From Prosapia bicincta (lineage: Eukaryota; Arthropoda; Insecta; Hemiptera; Cercopidae), in contig JBAIZL010000062.1 of assembly GCA_036971475.1 (NCBI GenBank), positions 316,001 through 380,000 on the forward strand: DNA of 64,000 bases. The letters run 5' to 3'. A program made the translations under genes and the position numbers. Positions 1 to 11,747 of the stretch are shown here, one piece after another (the stretch's first letter is position 1; each line of letters begins with the position of its first letter). The notes under the pieces are model-generated. The model did no database searches and was not told the DNA's origin. It was given only the letters and a program-made list of their open reading frames with translations.

Positions 1-139
1 GTGGATGTTCTATGTAAGACGTGTTTGATTTTCCGAATTATAATAATTTTTATAATTAATAAATATAATATAATTTTATAATAAAAATATAATATTTTAT
101 TTTATATTTGTATTTGGTCTGTACCATCCTCTATCGTTT
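1..139. other. AT-rich flank, no gene seen
   Basis: This short leader is very AT-rich, with runs such as ataataaaatataat, and runs straight into the first tandem array. No ORF, promoter or RNA gene can be supported here. Confidence 0.6.
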
Positions 140-3128
140 AAAGCTCTTCGGATACACTGCTCCCATGATGGTTTCGAGGGTAAAGTCTAAAGCTCTTCGG
201 ATACACTGCTCCCATGATGGTTTCGAGGGTAAAGTCTAAAGCTCTTCGGATACACTGCTCCCATGATGGATTCGGGGGTAAAGTCTAAAGCTCTTCGGAT
301 ACACTGCTCCCATGATGGTTTCGAGGGTAAAGTCTAAAGCTCTTCGGATACACTGCTCCCATGATGGATTCGGGGGTAAAGTCTAAAGCTCTTCGGATAC
401 ACTGCTCCCATGATGGATTCGGGGGTAAAGTCTAAAGCTCTTCGGATACACTGCTCCCATGATGGTTTCGAGGGTAAAGTCTAAAGCTCTTCGGATACAC
501 TGCTCCCATGATGGATTCGGGGGTAAAGTCTAAAGCTCTTCGGATACACTGCTCCCATGATGGTTTCGAGGGTAAAGTCTAAAGCTCTTCGGATACACTG
601 CTCCCATGATGGATTCGGGGGTAAAGTCTAAAGCTCTTCGGATACACTGCTCCCATGATGGATTCGGGGGTAAAGTCTAAAGCTCTTCGGATACACTGCT
701 CCGATGATGGTTTCGGGGGTAAAGTCTAAAGCTCTTCGGATACACTGCTCCCATGATGGATTCGGGGGTAAAGTCTAAAGCTCTTCGGATACACTGCTCC
801 GATGATGGTTTCGGGGGTAAAGTCTAAAGCTCTTCGGATACACTGCTCCCATGATGGATTCGGGGGTAAAGTCTAAAGCTCTTCGGATACACTGCTCCCA
901 TGATGGATTCGGGGGTAAAGTCTAAAGCTCTTCGGATACACTGCTCCCATGATGGATTCGGGGGTAAAGTCTAAAGCTCTTCGGATACACTGCTCCCATG
1001 ATGGATTCGGGGGTAATGTCTAAAGCTCTTCGGATACACTGCTCCCATGATGGATTCGGGGGTAAAGTCTAAAGCTCTTCGGATACACTGCTCCCATGAT
1101 GGATTCGGGGGTAAAGTCTAAAGCTCTTCGGATACACTGCTCCCATGATGGATTCGGGGGTAAAGTGTAAAGCTCTTCGGATACACTGCTCCCATGATGG
1201 ATTCGGGGGTAAAGTCTAAAGCTCTTCGGATACACTGCTCCGATGATGGTTTCGGGGGTAAAGTCTAAAGCTCTTCGGATACACTGCTCCCATGATGGAT
1301 TCGGGGGTAAAGTCTAAAGCTCTTCGGATACACTGCTCCCATGATGGATTCGGGGGTAAAGTCTAAAGCTCTTCCGATACACTGCTCCGATGATGGTTTC
1401 GGGGGTAAAGTCTAAAGCTCTTCGGATACACTGCTCCCATGATGGATTCGGGGGTAAAGTCTAAAGCTCTTCGGATACACTGCTCCCATGATGGATTCGG
1501 GGGTAAAGTCTAAAGCTCTTCGGATACACTGCTCCCATGATGGATTCGGGGGTAAAGTCTAAAGCTCTTCGGATACACTGCTCCGATGATGGTTTCGGGG
1601 GTAAAGTCTAAAGCTCTTCGGATACACTGCTCCCATGATGGATTCGGGGGTAAAGTCTAAAGCTCTTCGGATACACTGCTCCGATGATGGTTTCGGGGGT
1701 AAAGTCTAAAGCTCTTCGGATACACTGCTCCCATGATGGATTCGGGGGTAAAGTCTAAAGCTCTTCGGATACACTGCTCCGATGATGGTTTCGGGGGTAA
1801 AGTCTAAAGCTCTTCGGATACAATGCTCCCATGATGGATTCGGGGGTAAAGTCTAAAGCTCTTCGGATACACTGCTCCCATGATGGATTCGGGGGTAAAG
1901 TCTAAAGCTCTTCGGATACACTGCTCCGATGATGGTTTCGGGGGTAAAGTCTAAAGCTCTTCGGATACACTGCTCCCATGATGGTTTCGGGGGTAAAGTC
2001 TAAAGCTCTTCGGATACACTGCTCCCATGATGGATTCGGGGGTAAAGTCTAAAGCTCTTCGGATACACTGCTCCCATGATGGATTCGGGGGTAAAGTCTA
2101 AAGCTCTTCGGATACACTGCTCCGATGATGGTTTCGGGGGTAAAGTCTAAAGCTCTTCGGATACACTGCTCCCATGATGGATTCGGGGGTAAAGTCTAAA
2201 GCTCTTCGGATACACTGCTCCCATGATGGATTCGGGGGTAAAGTCTAAAGCTCTTCGGATACACTGCTCCGATGATGGTTTCGGGGGTAAAGTCTAAAGC
2301 TCTTCGGATACACTGCTCCCATGATGGATTCGGGGGTAAAGTCTAAAGCTCTTCGGATACACTGCTCCCATGATGGATTCGGGGGTAAAGTCTAAAGCTC
2401 TTCGGATACACTGCTCCCATGATGGATTCGGGGGTAAAGTCTAAAGCTCTTCGGATACACTGCTCCGATGATGGTTTCGGGGGTAAAGTCTAAAGCTCTT
2501 CGGATACACTGCTCCCATGATGGATTCGGGGGTAAAGTCTAAAGCTCTTCGGATACACTGCTCCCATGATGGATTCGGGGGTAAAGTCTAAAGCTCTTCG
2601 GATACACTGCTCCCATGATGGATTCGGGGGTAAAGTCTAAAGCTCTTCGGATACACTGCTCCGATGATGGTTTCGGGGGTAAAGTCTAAAGCTCTTCGGA
2701 TACAATGCTCCCATGATGGATTCGGGGGTAAAGTCTAAAGCTCTTCGGATACACTGCTCCCATGATGGATTCGGGGGTAAAGTCTAAAGCTCTTCGGATA
2801 CACTGCTCCGATGATGGTTTCGGGGGTAAAGTCTAAAGCTCTTCGGATACACTGCTCCCATGATGGTTTCGGGGGTAAAGTCTAAAGCTCTTCGGATACA
2901 CTGCTCCCATGATGGATTCGGGGGTAAAGTCTAAAGCTCTTCGGATACACTGCTCCCATGATGGATTCGGGGGTAAAGTCTAAAGCTCTTCGGATACACT
3001 GCTCCGATGATGGTTTCGGGGGTAAAGTCTAAAGCTCTTCGGATACACTGCTCCCATGATGGATTCGGGGGTAAAGTCTAAAGCTCTTCGGATACACTGC
3101 TCCCATGATGGTTTCGGGGGTAAAGTTT
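140..3128. repeat. 49-bp minisatellite/satellite array, 61 copies
   Basis: The phrase aaagctcttcgg recurs every 49 bp from 140 to 3080. That gives exactly 61 units with no net insertion or deletion. Units differ at a few diagnostic sites: ggattcggggg or ggtttcgaggg or ggtttcggggg, and cccatgatgg or ccgatgatgg. The ggtttcgaggg form is confined to the left end. The rare variant gatacaatgctccc occurs at about 1818 and 2700, exactly 18 units (882 bp) apart. The order of unit types after both positions is the same for eight units, so an 18-unit higher-order repeat has been copied. Read on the minus strand the unit is open in one frame (LPPNPSWEQCIRRALDF), but 49 is not a multiple of 3, so the frame drifts and no protein is implied. 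Three units make 147 bp. Confidence 0.97.
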
Positions 3129-3345
3129 TCTTTTTATCTCGAGCGTTCATAATTTGCTTAGGCATGTGTTTGACATCCCTTGTATGTGGCCATACCAGGA
3201 TAGCTTTTCTTACCCGTGTTCTATGGTAGACTATATCTCCGTTTTCATAATTTCAACTATTTGTTCTTCCAGAATTCTGTCTAGGCGTTGCAATCTGGCG
3301 CCCTTACCCAGTAATCCATTATATTGGAACTTAACTTTCCCTTCT
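3125..3345 (-). pseudogene. C-terminal relic of a non-LTR retrotransposon (LINE) polyprotein
   Basis: Reading the minus strand in more than one frame gives pieces that follow the familiar tail of many LINE reverse-transcriptase proteins: MDYW, then RLDRILEEQIVEIMKTEI, then KLSWYGHIQGM, then MPKQIMNARDKKK. Family members commonly have a MDYWRR / SRLDR / EEIREIM / WYGHVRRM / LPKQIM run followed by a basic GRPKxSW stretch. This recognition rests on remembered family pattern and not on a search. The relic has at least two frameshifts and two in-frame stops, so it is dead. Its 5' part is missing. Its last codons lead directly into the 49-bp array, whose unit encodes PSWEQCIRRAL in the same direction. 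Confidence 0.6.
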
Positions 3346-4640
3346 GAGCTACATTCGTCTTATACTTAAGATCCCCGATTCCCCGTTGCACCAAAAGGTT
3401 TGGTATTCATTCCTCACCTGTCATGGAGGTCTAACAGCCCCTAAAGAGAGTAGGTGCCTCAGTATTACTATGCTTGCCTATAACTCGGATCTTAGACGTT
3501 TTATGTTCTCTTGGAAAAATCATGTTCAAGGTTTTCTACATGGTTCGTGACGATAATACTGTTCTTCTTGACTATGTATGTTATTGGTTGTAAATATATT
3601 AAGAACATATAGGCCTATATTTGATCATGTTTCATCACCCAATAAGTCATCTTGCATCTTTTATTCTTGCATTACCTTATTCTTGTGTAACTTTTACTGT
3701 TTGCATTTGTATTATAAACTTGACCACTTCACAGGACCCGGCAACCCTCACACTATTACCTGATCCCTAAGGTAACAACACGGCAGCACAGGGCTGTACT
3801 TGTTCGTCCACCAAAGCCGCATTTGCATAAGAAAGATTTGTCCAAGCACGCTTCCTCGCGTGTGCATTGACACGCCTCAAGGGTTTATTGTGTGCTGTTA
3901 TTTATCACATTGTGCGTCTATATTTATGAACCCCGGCGCATCACCTGGCATTTGTAATTTAATTTCAAGAACCCCATGCTGGCAAAGCTTCAGCTCGTGA
4001 GACTGGTTGACTCCGGACCTTTGCTATAATTAATCTTCGCTAAGTGAGACGTTCGGGGGAATGCTTGTTATGGGCGGTGACAATACCAGGTGACAACATG
4101 GCGTCAACAATATAATTTCTTTCTGTTGTATTTGCTTCTGTTTTTGAATTTACACAATGAAAACAAATCATTCAATTTCTTATAATAAAGAACTATTCCG
4201 GTACCCGGAAGTGCGAGCAGGATATTGGGTTGAAGCTAAGGGTATTAGGTATTCTGAATGTCATAAGAAGAAACAAGTATAAGGTTATCGAAAGTAAACA
4301 CGAATCTACAAGACCTGTATGATACCTATTATAACCTACACCACAGAAAGGTACTGCTAATAACAATAGAATAAAGACTCTATGACCAATTACTAGAAAA
4401 ACGCTTTCAGATATAGTGAAAACCACCGGTATAAAATCCGTGCGAGACATTAAACTGCTGTAAGAAGGTCAAGGAGAGACCACACCGAGAGCATGGCAGG
4501 GAGTTACCTTGCAAAGAAGCAGAAATCCCACACCAGAACACTTCCCAAACGCTGCTATATCGGAACCTTTCAATAACATATCTTACAATAAAAAGAAGAA
4601 GAAAGCCAATAGTTAATTTTGAACATTCAGGTGTTAACAG
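3346..4640. other. Unique spacer between two satellite arrays
   Basis: About 1.3 kb of moderately AT-rich sequence without tandem structure. ORFs of 60-85 codons occur on both strands, but none has a recognisable domain or splice context. The left edge may include more of the decayed LINE. No promoter or RNA gene is supported. Confidence 0.5.
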
Positions 4641-7600
4641 CACTGTCGGTTACTAGGGTGGCGACATAGCCATAATCTAGGGCTACTAACAGCTGTTCCA
4701 GCACTGTCGGCTACTAGGGTAGCGACATAGCCATAACCTCGGGCTACAAACAGCTGTTCCAGCACTGTCGGCTACTAGGGTAGCGACATAGCCATATCCT
4801 CGGGCTACAAACAGCTGTTCCAGCACTGTCGGCTACTAGGGTAGCGAGATAGCCATATCCTCGGACTACAAACAGCTGTTCCAGCACTGTCGGCTACTAG
4901 GGTAGCGACATAGCCATAACCTCGGGCTACAAACAGCTGTTCCAGCACTGTCGGCTACTAGGGTAGCGACATAGCCATAACCTCGGGCTACAAACAGCTG
5001 TTCCAGCACTGTCGGCTACTAGGGTGGCGACATAGCCATAACCTCGGGGTACAAACAGCTGTTCCAGCATTATCGGCTACTAGGGTAGCAACATAGCCAT
5101 ATCCTCGGGCTACAAACAGCTGTTCCAGCACTGTCGGCTACTAGGGTAGCGACATAGCCATAACCTCGGGCTACAAACAGCTGTTCCAGCACTGTCGGCT
5201 ACTAGGGTAGCGACATAGCCATAACCTCGGGCTACAAACAGCTGTTCCAGCACTGTCGGCTACCAGGGTAGCGACATAGCCATAACCTCGGGCTACAAAC
5301 AGCTGTTCCAGCACTGTCGGCTACCAGAGTAGCGACATAGCCTTAACCTCGGGCTACAAACAGCTGTTCCAGCACTGTCGGCTACTAGGGTGGCGACATA
5401 GCCATAACCTCGGGCTACAAACAGCTGTTCCAGCACTGTCGGCTACCAGGGTAGCGACATAGCCATAACCTCGGGCTACAAACAGCTGTTCCAGCACTGT
5501 CGGCTACTAGGGTAGCGACATAGCCATAACCTCGGGCTACAAACAGCTGTTCCAGCACTGTCGGCTACTAGGGTAGCGACATAGCCATAACCTCGGGCTA
5601 CAAACAGCTGTTCCAGCACTGTCGGCTACCAGGGTAGCGACATAGCCATAACCTCGGGCTACAAACAGCTGTTCCATCACTGTCTTCTACTAGGGTAGCG
5701 ACATAGCCATATCCTCGGGCTACAAACAGCTGTTCCATCACTGTCGGCTACTAGGGTAGCGACATAGCCATATCCTCGGGCTATAAACTGCTGTTCCATC
5801 ACTGTCGGCTACTAGGGTAGCGACATAGCCATATCCTCGGGCTATAAACTGCTGTTCCAGCACTGTCGGCTACTAGGGTAGCGACATAGCCATATCCTCG
5901 GGCTACAAACAGCTGTTCCAGCACTGTCGGCTACTAGGGTGGCGACATAGCCATAACCTCGGGCTACAAACAGCTGTTCCAGCACTGTCGGCTACTAGGG
6001 TGGCGACATAGCCATAACCTCGGGCTACAAACAGCTGTTCCAGCACTGTCGGCTACCAGGGTAGCGACATAGCCATAACCTCGGGCTACAAACAGCTGTT
6101 CCAGCACTGTCGGCTACCAGGGTAGCGACATAGCCATAACCTCGGGCTACAAACAGCTGTTCCAGCACTGTCGGCTACCAGAGTAGCGACATAGCCATAA
6201 CCTCGGGCTACAAACAGCTGTTCCAGCACTGTCGGCTACTAGGGTGGCGACATAGCCATAACCTCGGGCTACAAACAGCTGTTCCAGCACTGTCGGCTAC
6301 CAGGGTAGCGACATAGCCATAACCTCGGGCTACAAACAGCTGTTCCAGCACTGTCGGCTACTAGGGTAGCGACATAGCCATAACCTCGGGCTACAAACAG
6401 CTGTTCCAGCACTGTCGGCTACTAGGGTAGCGACATAGCCATAACCTCGGGCTACAAACAGCTGTTCCAGCACTGTCGGCTACCAGGGTAGCGACATAGC
6501 CATAACCTCGGGCTACAAACAGCTGTTCCATCACTGTCGGCTACTAGGGTAGCGACATAGCCATATCCTCGGGCTATAAACTGCTGTTCCATCACTGTCG
6601 GCTACTAGGGTAGCGACATAGCCATATCCTCGGGCTATAAACTGCTGTTCCAGCACTGTCGGCTACTAGGGTAGCGACATAGCCATATCCTCGGGCTACA
6701 AACAGCTGTTCCAGCACTGTCGGCTACTAGGGTGGCGACATAGCCATAACCTCGGGCTACAAACAGCTGTTCCAGCACTGTCGGCTACTAGGGTGGCGAC
6801 ATAGCCATAACCTTGGGCTACAAACAGCTGTTCCAGCACTGTCGGCTACCAGGGTAGCGACATAGCCATAACCTCGGGCTACAAACAGCTGTTCCAGCAC
6901 TGTCGGCTACTAGGGTAGCGACATAGCCATAACCTCGGGCTACAAACAGCTGTTCCAGCACTGTCGGCTACTAGGGTAGCGACATAGCCATAACCTCGGG
7001 CTACAAACAGCTGTTCCAGCACTGTCGGCTACCAGGGTAGCGACATAGCCATAACCTCGGGCTACAAACAGCTGTTCCATCACTGTCGGCTACTAGGGTA
7101 GCGACATAGCCATAACCTCGGGCTACAAACAGCTGTTCCATCACTGTCGGCTACTAGGGTAGCGACATAGCCATATCCTCGGGCTATAAACTGCTGTTCC
7201 ATCACTGTCGGCTACTAGGGTAGCGACATAGCAATATCCTCGGGCTACAAACAGCTGTTCCAGCACTGTCGGCTACTAGGGTAGCGACATAGCCATATCC
7301 TCGGGCTACAAACAGCTGTTCCAGCACTGTCGGCTACTAGGGTAGCGACATAGCCATATCCTCGGGCTACAAACAGCTGTTCCAGCACTGTCGGCTACCA
7401 GAGTAGCGACATAGCCATAACCTCGGGCTACAAACAGCTGTTCCAGCACTGTCGGCTACTAGGGTAGCGACATAGCCATATCCTCGGGCTACAAACAGCT
7501 GTTCCAGCACTGTCGGCTACTAGGGTAGCGACATAGCCCTAACCTCGGGCTACAAACAGCTGTTCCAGCACTGTCGGCTACTAGGGTAGCGACATAGCCA

Positions 7601-10130
7601 TATCCTCGGGCTACAAACAGCTGTTCCAGCACTGTCGGCTACTAGGGTAGCGACATAGCCATATCCTCGGGCTATAAACTGCTGTTCCAGCACTGTCGGC
7701 TACTAGGGTAGCGACATAGCCATATCCTCGGGCTACAAACAGCTGTTCCAGCACTGTCGGCTACTAGGGTAGCAACATAGCCATAACCTCGGGCTACAAA
7801 CAGCTGTTCCAGCACTGTCGGCTACTAGGGTAGCAACATAGCCATAACCTCGGGCTACAAACAGCTGTTCCAGCACTGTCGGCTACTAGGGTAGCAACAT
7901 AGCCATAACCTCGGGCTACAAACAGCTGTTCCAGCACTGTCGGCTACTAGGGTAGCAACATAGCCATAACCTCGGGCTACAAACAGCTGTTCCAGCACTG
8001 TCGGCTACTAGGGTAGCGACATAGCCATATCCTCGGGCTACAAACAGCTGTTCCAGCACTGTCGGCTACTAGGGTAGCGACATAGCCATATCCTCGGGCT
8101 ACAAACAGCTGTTCCAGCACTGTCGGCTACTAGGGTAGCGACATAGCCATATCCTCGGGCTACAAACAGCTGTTCCAGCACTGTCGGCTACTAGGGTAGC
8201 GACATAGCCATATCCTCGGGCTATAAACTGCTGTTCCAGCACTGTCGGCTACTAGGGTAGCGACATAGCCATATCCTCGGGCTACAAACAGCTGTTCCAG
8301 CACTGTCGGCTACTAGGGTAGCAACATAGCCATAACCTCGGGCTACAAACAGCTGTTCCAGCACTGTCGGCTACTAGGGTAGCAACATAGCCATAACCTC
8401 GGGCTACAAACAGCTGTTCCAGCACTGTCGGCTACTAGGGTAGCAACATAGCCATAACCTCGGGCTACAAACAGCTGTTCCAGCACTGTCGGCTACTAGG
8501 GTAGCAACATAGCCATAACCTCGGGCTACAAACAGCTGTTCCAGCACTGTCGGCTACTAGGGTAGCGACATAGCCATATCCTCGGGCTACAAACAGCTGT
8601 TCCAGCACTGTCGGCTACTAGGGTAGCGACATAGCCATATCCTCGGGCTACAAACAGCTGTTCCAGCACTGTCGGCTACTAGGGTAGCGACATAGCCATA
8701 TCCTCGGGCTATAAACTGCTGTTCCAGCACTGTCGGCTACTAGGGTAGCGACATAGCCATATCCTCGGGCTACAAACAGCTGTTCCAGCACTGTCGGCTA
8801 CTAGGGTAGCAACATAGCCATAACCTCGGGCTACAAACAGCTGTTCCAGCACTGTCGGCTACTAGGGTAGCAACATAGCCATAACCTCGGGCTACAAACA
8901 GCTGTTCCAGCACTGTCGGCTACTAGGGTAGCAACATAGCCATAACCTCGGGCTACAAACAGCTGTTCCAGCACTGTCGGCTACTAGGGTAGCAACATAG
9001 CCATAACCTCGGGCTACAAACAGCTGTTCCAGCACTGTCGGCTACTAGGGTAGCGACATAGCCATATCCTCGGGCTACAAACAGCTGTTCCAGCACTGTC
9101 GGCTACTAGGGTAGCGACATAGCCATATCCTCGGGCTACAAACAGCTGTTCCAGCACTGTCGGCTACCAGAGTAGCGACATAGCCATAACCTCGGGCTAC
9201 AAACAGCTGTTCCAGCACTGTCGGCTACTAGGGTAGCGACATAGCTATATCCTCGGGCTACAAACAGCTGTTCCAGCACTGTCGGCTACTAGGGTAGCGA
9301 CATAGCCATATTCTCGGGCTACAAACAGCTGTTCCAGCACTGTCGGCTACTAGGGTAGCGACATAGCCATAATCTTGGGCTACAAACAGCTGTTCCAGCA
9401 CTGTCGGCTACCAGGGTAGCGACATAGCCATAACCTCGGGCTACAAACAGCTGTTCCAGCACTGTCGGCTACCAGGGTAGCGACATAGCCATAACCTCGG
9501 GCTACAAACAGCTGTTCCAGCACTGTCGGCTACTAAGGTAGCGACATAGCCATAACCTCGGGCTACAAACAGCTGTTCCAGCACTGTCGGCTACTAGGGT
9601 AGCGACATAGCTATAACCTCGGGCTACAAACAGCTGTTCCAGCACTGTCGGCTACCAGGGTAGCGACATAGCCATAACCTCGGGCTACAAACAGCTGTTC
9701 CAGCACTGTCGGCTACTAGGGTAGCGACATAGCCATATTCTCGGGCTACAAACAGCTGTTCCAGCACTGTCGGCTACTAGGGTAGCGACATAGCCATAAT
9801 CTTGGGCTACAAACAGCTGTTCCAGCACTGTCGGCTACCAGGGTAGCGACATAGCCATAACCTCGGGCTACAAACAGCTGTTCCAGCACTGTCGGCTACC
9901 AGGGTAGCGACATAGCCATAACCTCGGGCTACAAACAGCTGTTCCAGCACTGTCGGCTACTACGGTGGTGACATAGCCATAACCTCGGACTACTAACAGC
10001 TGTTCCAGCACTGTCGGCTAGTAGGGTAGCGACATAGCCATAACCTCGGGCTACAAACAGCTGTTCCAGCACTGTCGGCTACCAGGGTAGCGACATAGCC
10101 ATAACCTCGGGCTACAAACAGCTGTTCCAG
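4641..10130. repeat. 61-bp satellite array, 90 copies, hairpin in each unit
   Basis: The phrase cactgtcggctac recurs every 61 bp from 4641, and the last start falls at 10131, giving exactly 90 units with no net indel. Each unit contains GTCGGCTACTAGGGTAGCGAC-like sequence in which GTCG-CTAC can pair with GTAG-CGAC around a short loop, with one bulged G. It also has the palindrome CAGCTG. Unit variants fall into phased classes: tactagggtagc, taccagggtagc, taccagagtagc, tactagggtggc, agcaacatag, gctataaactgctg and tccatcactg. The gctataaactg variant recurs at about 5780, 6573, 7183, 7671, 8220 and 8708. Four of the five gaps are whole numbers of units (13, 10, 9 and 8). This shows several overlapping higher-order repeats. 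No coding potential is seen. Confidence 0.97.
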
Positions 10131-10785
10131 CACTGTAGGCCGAAACTTAGAATGAAATTGATTCAGATTACGTCATGGATTTCCGGCGTAGGCAGGTTTT
10201 TATGAATAATTGCTATTTCTTTGGAAATAAAATGCATTAGTTTTATATTACTAACAACTGGAAACATTAATCTGTAGATAAATGTGAGCAATGTTGAGGT
10301 GTGTGTAGCCTACCGAGTAACGGTCGTGTGTAAAGTCTATCACCTCTCCCCCCTCCATCCAGAGACACGTAACAACTCCTTGGGAGTATTCACGAGACTG
10401 CGCACGTGTTATCTCATGCCTTAAAACTACAAAAATATAATAACTATATAAATAGTAGCCCAGCTGAAGTTCTATGATCAAGCTCTACACATTTTGGATT
10501 TTTAAAATTGTTAATTTGAACTTTATTTTACATTCTAAATATGTTATACTTTTTCAATTCCTTTTTTTTAGCTCACACACTCACACACACACACCAGAAA
10601 ACATCTACACCAGAAAACTAACGAAAACTGATTCAGTGATTCGACAATGGTCAAGTGACCGAAAGGTGCCTCATCACACAAGGTAAAATTTTTGCACTTA
10701 GTTGTCGACAAAATTATTTACAAGTAATAATAATAACTTCATAAAGTCAGTGCAACGGAAAATTAATGGACAAAGTGAAATATCA

Positions 10786-10788
<3 letters not shown>
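10131..10788. other. Unique AT-rich spacer upstream of a dispersed repeat
   Basis: This stretch holds the end of the last 61-bp unit (cactgtaggcc), AT-rich sequence and a short (CA)n near 10574-10594. Small ORFs of about 70-76 codons show no recognisable features. No gene is supported. Confidence 0.5.

Positions 10789-10823
<35 letters not shown>
10789..10823. repeat. (TA)n microsatellite
   Basis: An uninterrupted TA run that directly abuts the end of a dispersed-repeat copy starting tcttgttcaaattt. Confidence 0.95.
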
Positions 10824-10825
<2 letters not shown>

Positions 10826-11100
10826 TGTTCAAATTTAGTCATTAATAAAATACTTTTTATTCATCCAGTCAGGTTCAAGTACATATTTTTGAGCTTCTAG
10901 TGGAGGAAAATTTATGTTAATAGAGTTTGTTTCAAATATTAATTCAATAATTAAATTTATTAAATAATTTTAATTTTACATGGGAGAAAAATCTTTTCAC
11001 AAATGGGCGAAGGTATGCAATAAAACTGTCGTACCATTTGGCTTAAAATAAGCGATAACACATGATTTCATAAAATAGCCAAGTAAGAATTGACTTTATA
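10823..11100 (-). mobile_element. Dispersed non-autonomous element, family A, copy 1
   Basis: The reverse complement aligns by eye with 15590-15870. Shared landmarks are ggatgaataaaaagt, the tail aacaaga, catgggagaaaaatctttt (reverse of ctctcccatataaaa), ggcttaaaataagcgata, and aagaattgacttta at the far end. It carries no ORF. The class is unknown: no terminal inverted repeat or poly(A) tail is obvious. Confidence 0.7.
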
Positions 11101-11243
11101 TTACTTGTTTTGTCTAAGAAATGTGTCGTGCAGAGGAATTAAATAAAGTAAATACTGTAAGCAGAACATACGACAAGAAATCGAGAACTTTTTCATGTCT
11201 ACTAATTCTACCTCACAGTAAGCTATGTGTGATTGTGTTGCAG

Positions 11244-11338
11244 GAGGTGTTATCCCGCCTGTTCCAACTGTTCGATCAGGACAGAGACAGTCTAATCAAC
11301 CAGGAAGAATGGATAGAGTTCCTGAAGGAGCGACTCAC
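11244..11338 (+). CDS. Internal exon encoding one EF-hand (calcium-activated protein, possibly NOX5-like)
   Basis: A 95-nt stretch is bounded by a good acceptor (gattgtgttgcag at 11243) and a strong donor (GTGAGTAAAT at 11339). Read from its first base it encodes EVLSRLFQLF followed by a complete 12-residue EF-hand loop, DQDRDSLINQEE, and an exiting helix WIEFLKERL. Loop positions 1, 3, 5, 9 and 12 are D, D, D, N and E, as required for calcium binding. Position 6, usually G, is S. The exon enters in phase 0 and leaves in phase 2 (31 codons plus two bases). EF-hands of this type occur in NADPH oxidase 5, calcineurin B-like and many other proteins. NOX5 is suggested only by the general look of the helices and is not proven. 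No neighbouring exon on this strand could be recognised within the window, so flanking introns would have to be long and filled with satellite DNA. Confidence 0.7.
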
Positions 11339-11747
11339 GTGAGTAAATTTACCTCAATATTAGAATGGGGCTAAATATAGCCACTCTGTCCCCATAAGGG
11401 ATGAAATGCTAGACTCTGTTCTGCTGGGTTCTATATTGTTATTTACGCTGTCACGGTTATATATCATTCATAGCACTGACGTTTTCGGAGAACGCGACAA
11501 CAAATGTTAATGTGACAATTTTGAGAGTGACAAATACTTGTGATATTTAAAATGTCACAATTAATATATTGTCTACAGTTATTAAAATTATATATATATA
11601 TATATATATGTTTACCGTTTATTTGTATTAAAATTCAATTTTCACTATGCCTGACCAATATTGAGTATTAGTAAACATATCAGCAACCCCCCCCCCGGAA
11701 CATGAAACTACGAAGACGTAAGATACGGGCAATTGTTTTATAGTTCG
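11339..11747. other. Intron or spacer sequence with short (TA)n
   Basis: AT-rich sequence following the exon donor site. It includes a short TA run near 11590-11610 and a C9 run at about 11688-11696. No gene is seen. Confidence 0.5.

Noticed and set aside
140..3128. CRISPR array (regular repeats)
   Set aside because: Units are contiguous 49-bp repeats without unique spacers, in a eukaryotic context with no cas genes.
4641..10130. Coding or structural RNA gene cluster because of the repeated hairpin
   Set aside because: No promoter, terminator or known RNA family is visible. The hairpin is kept as a property of the satellite unit.
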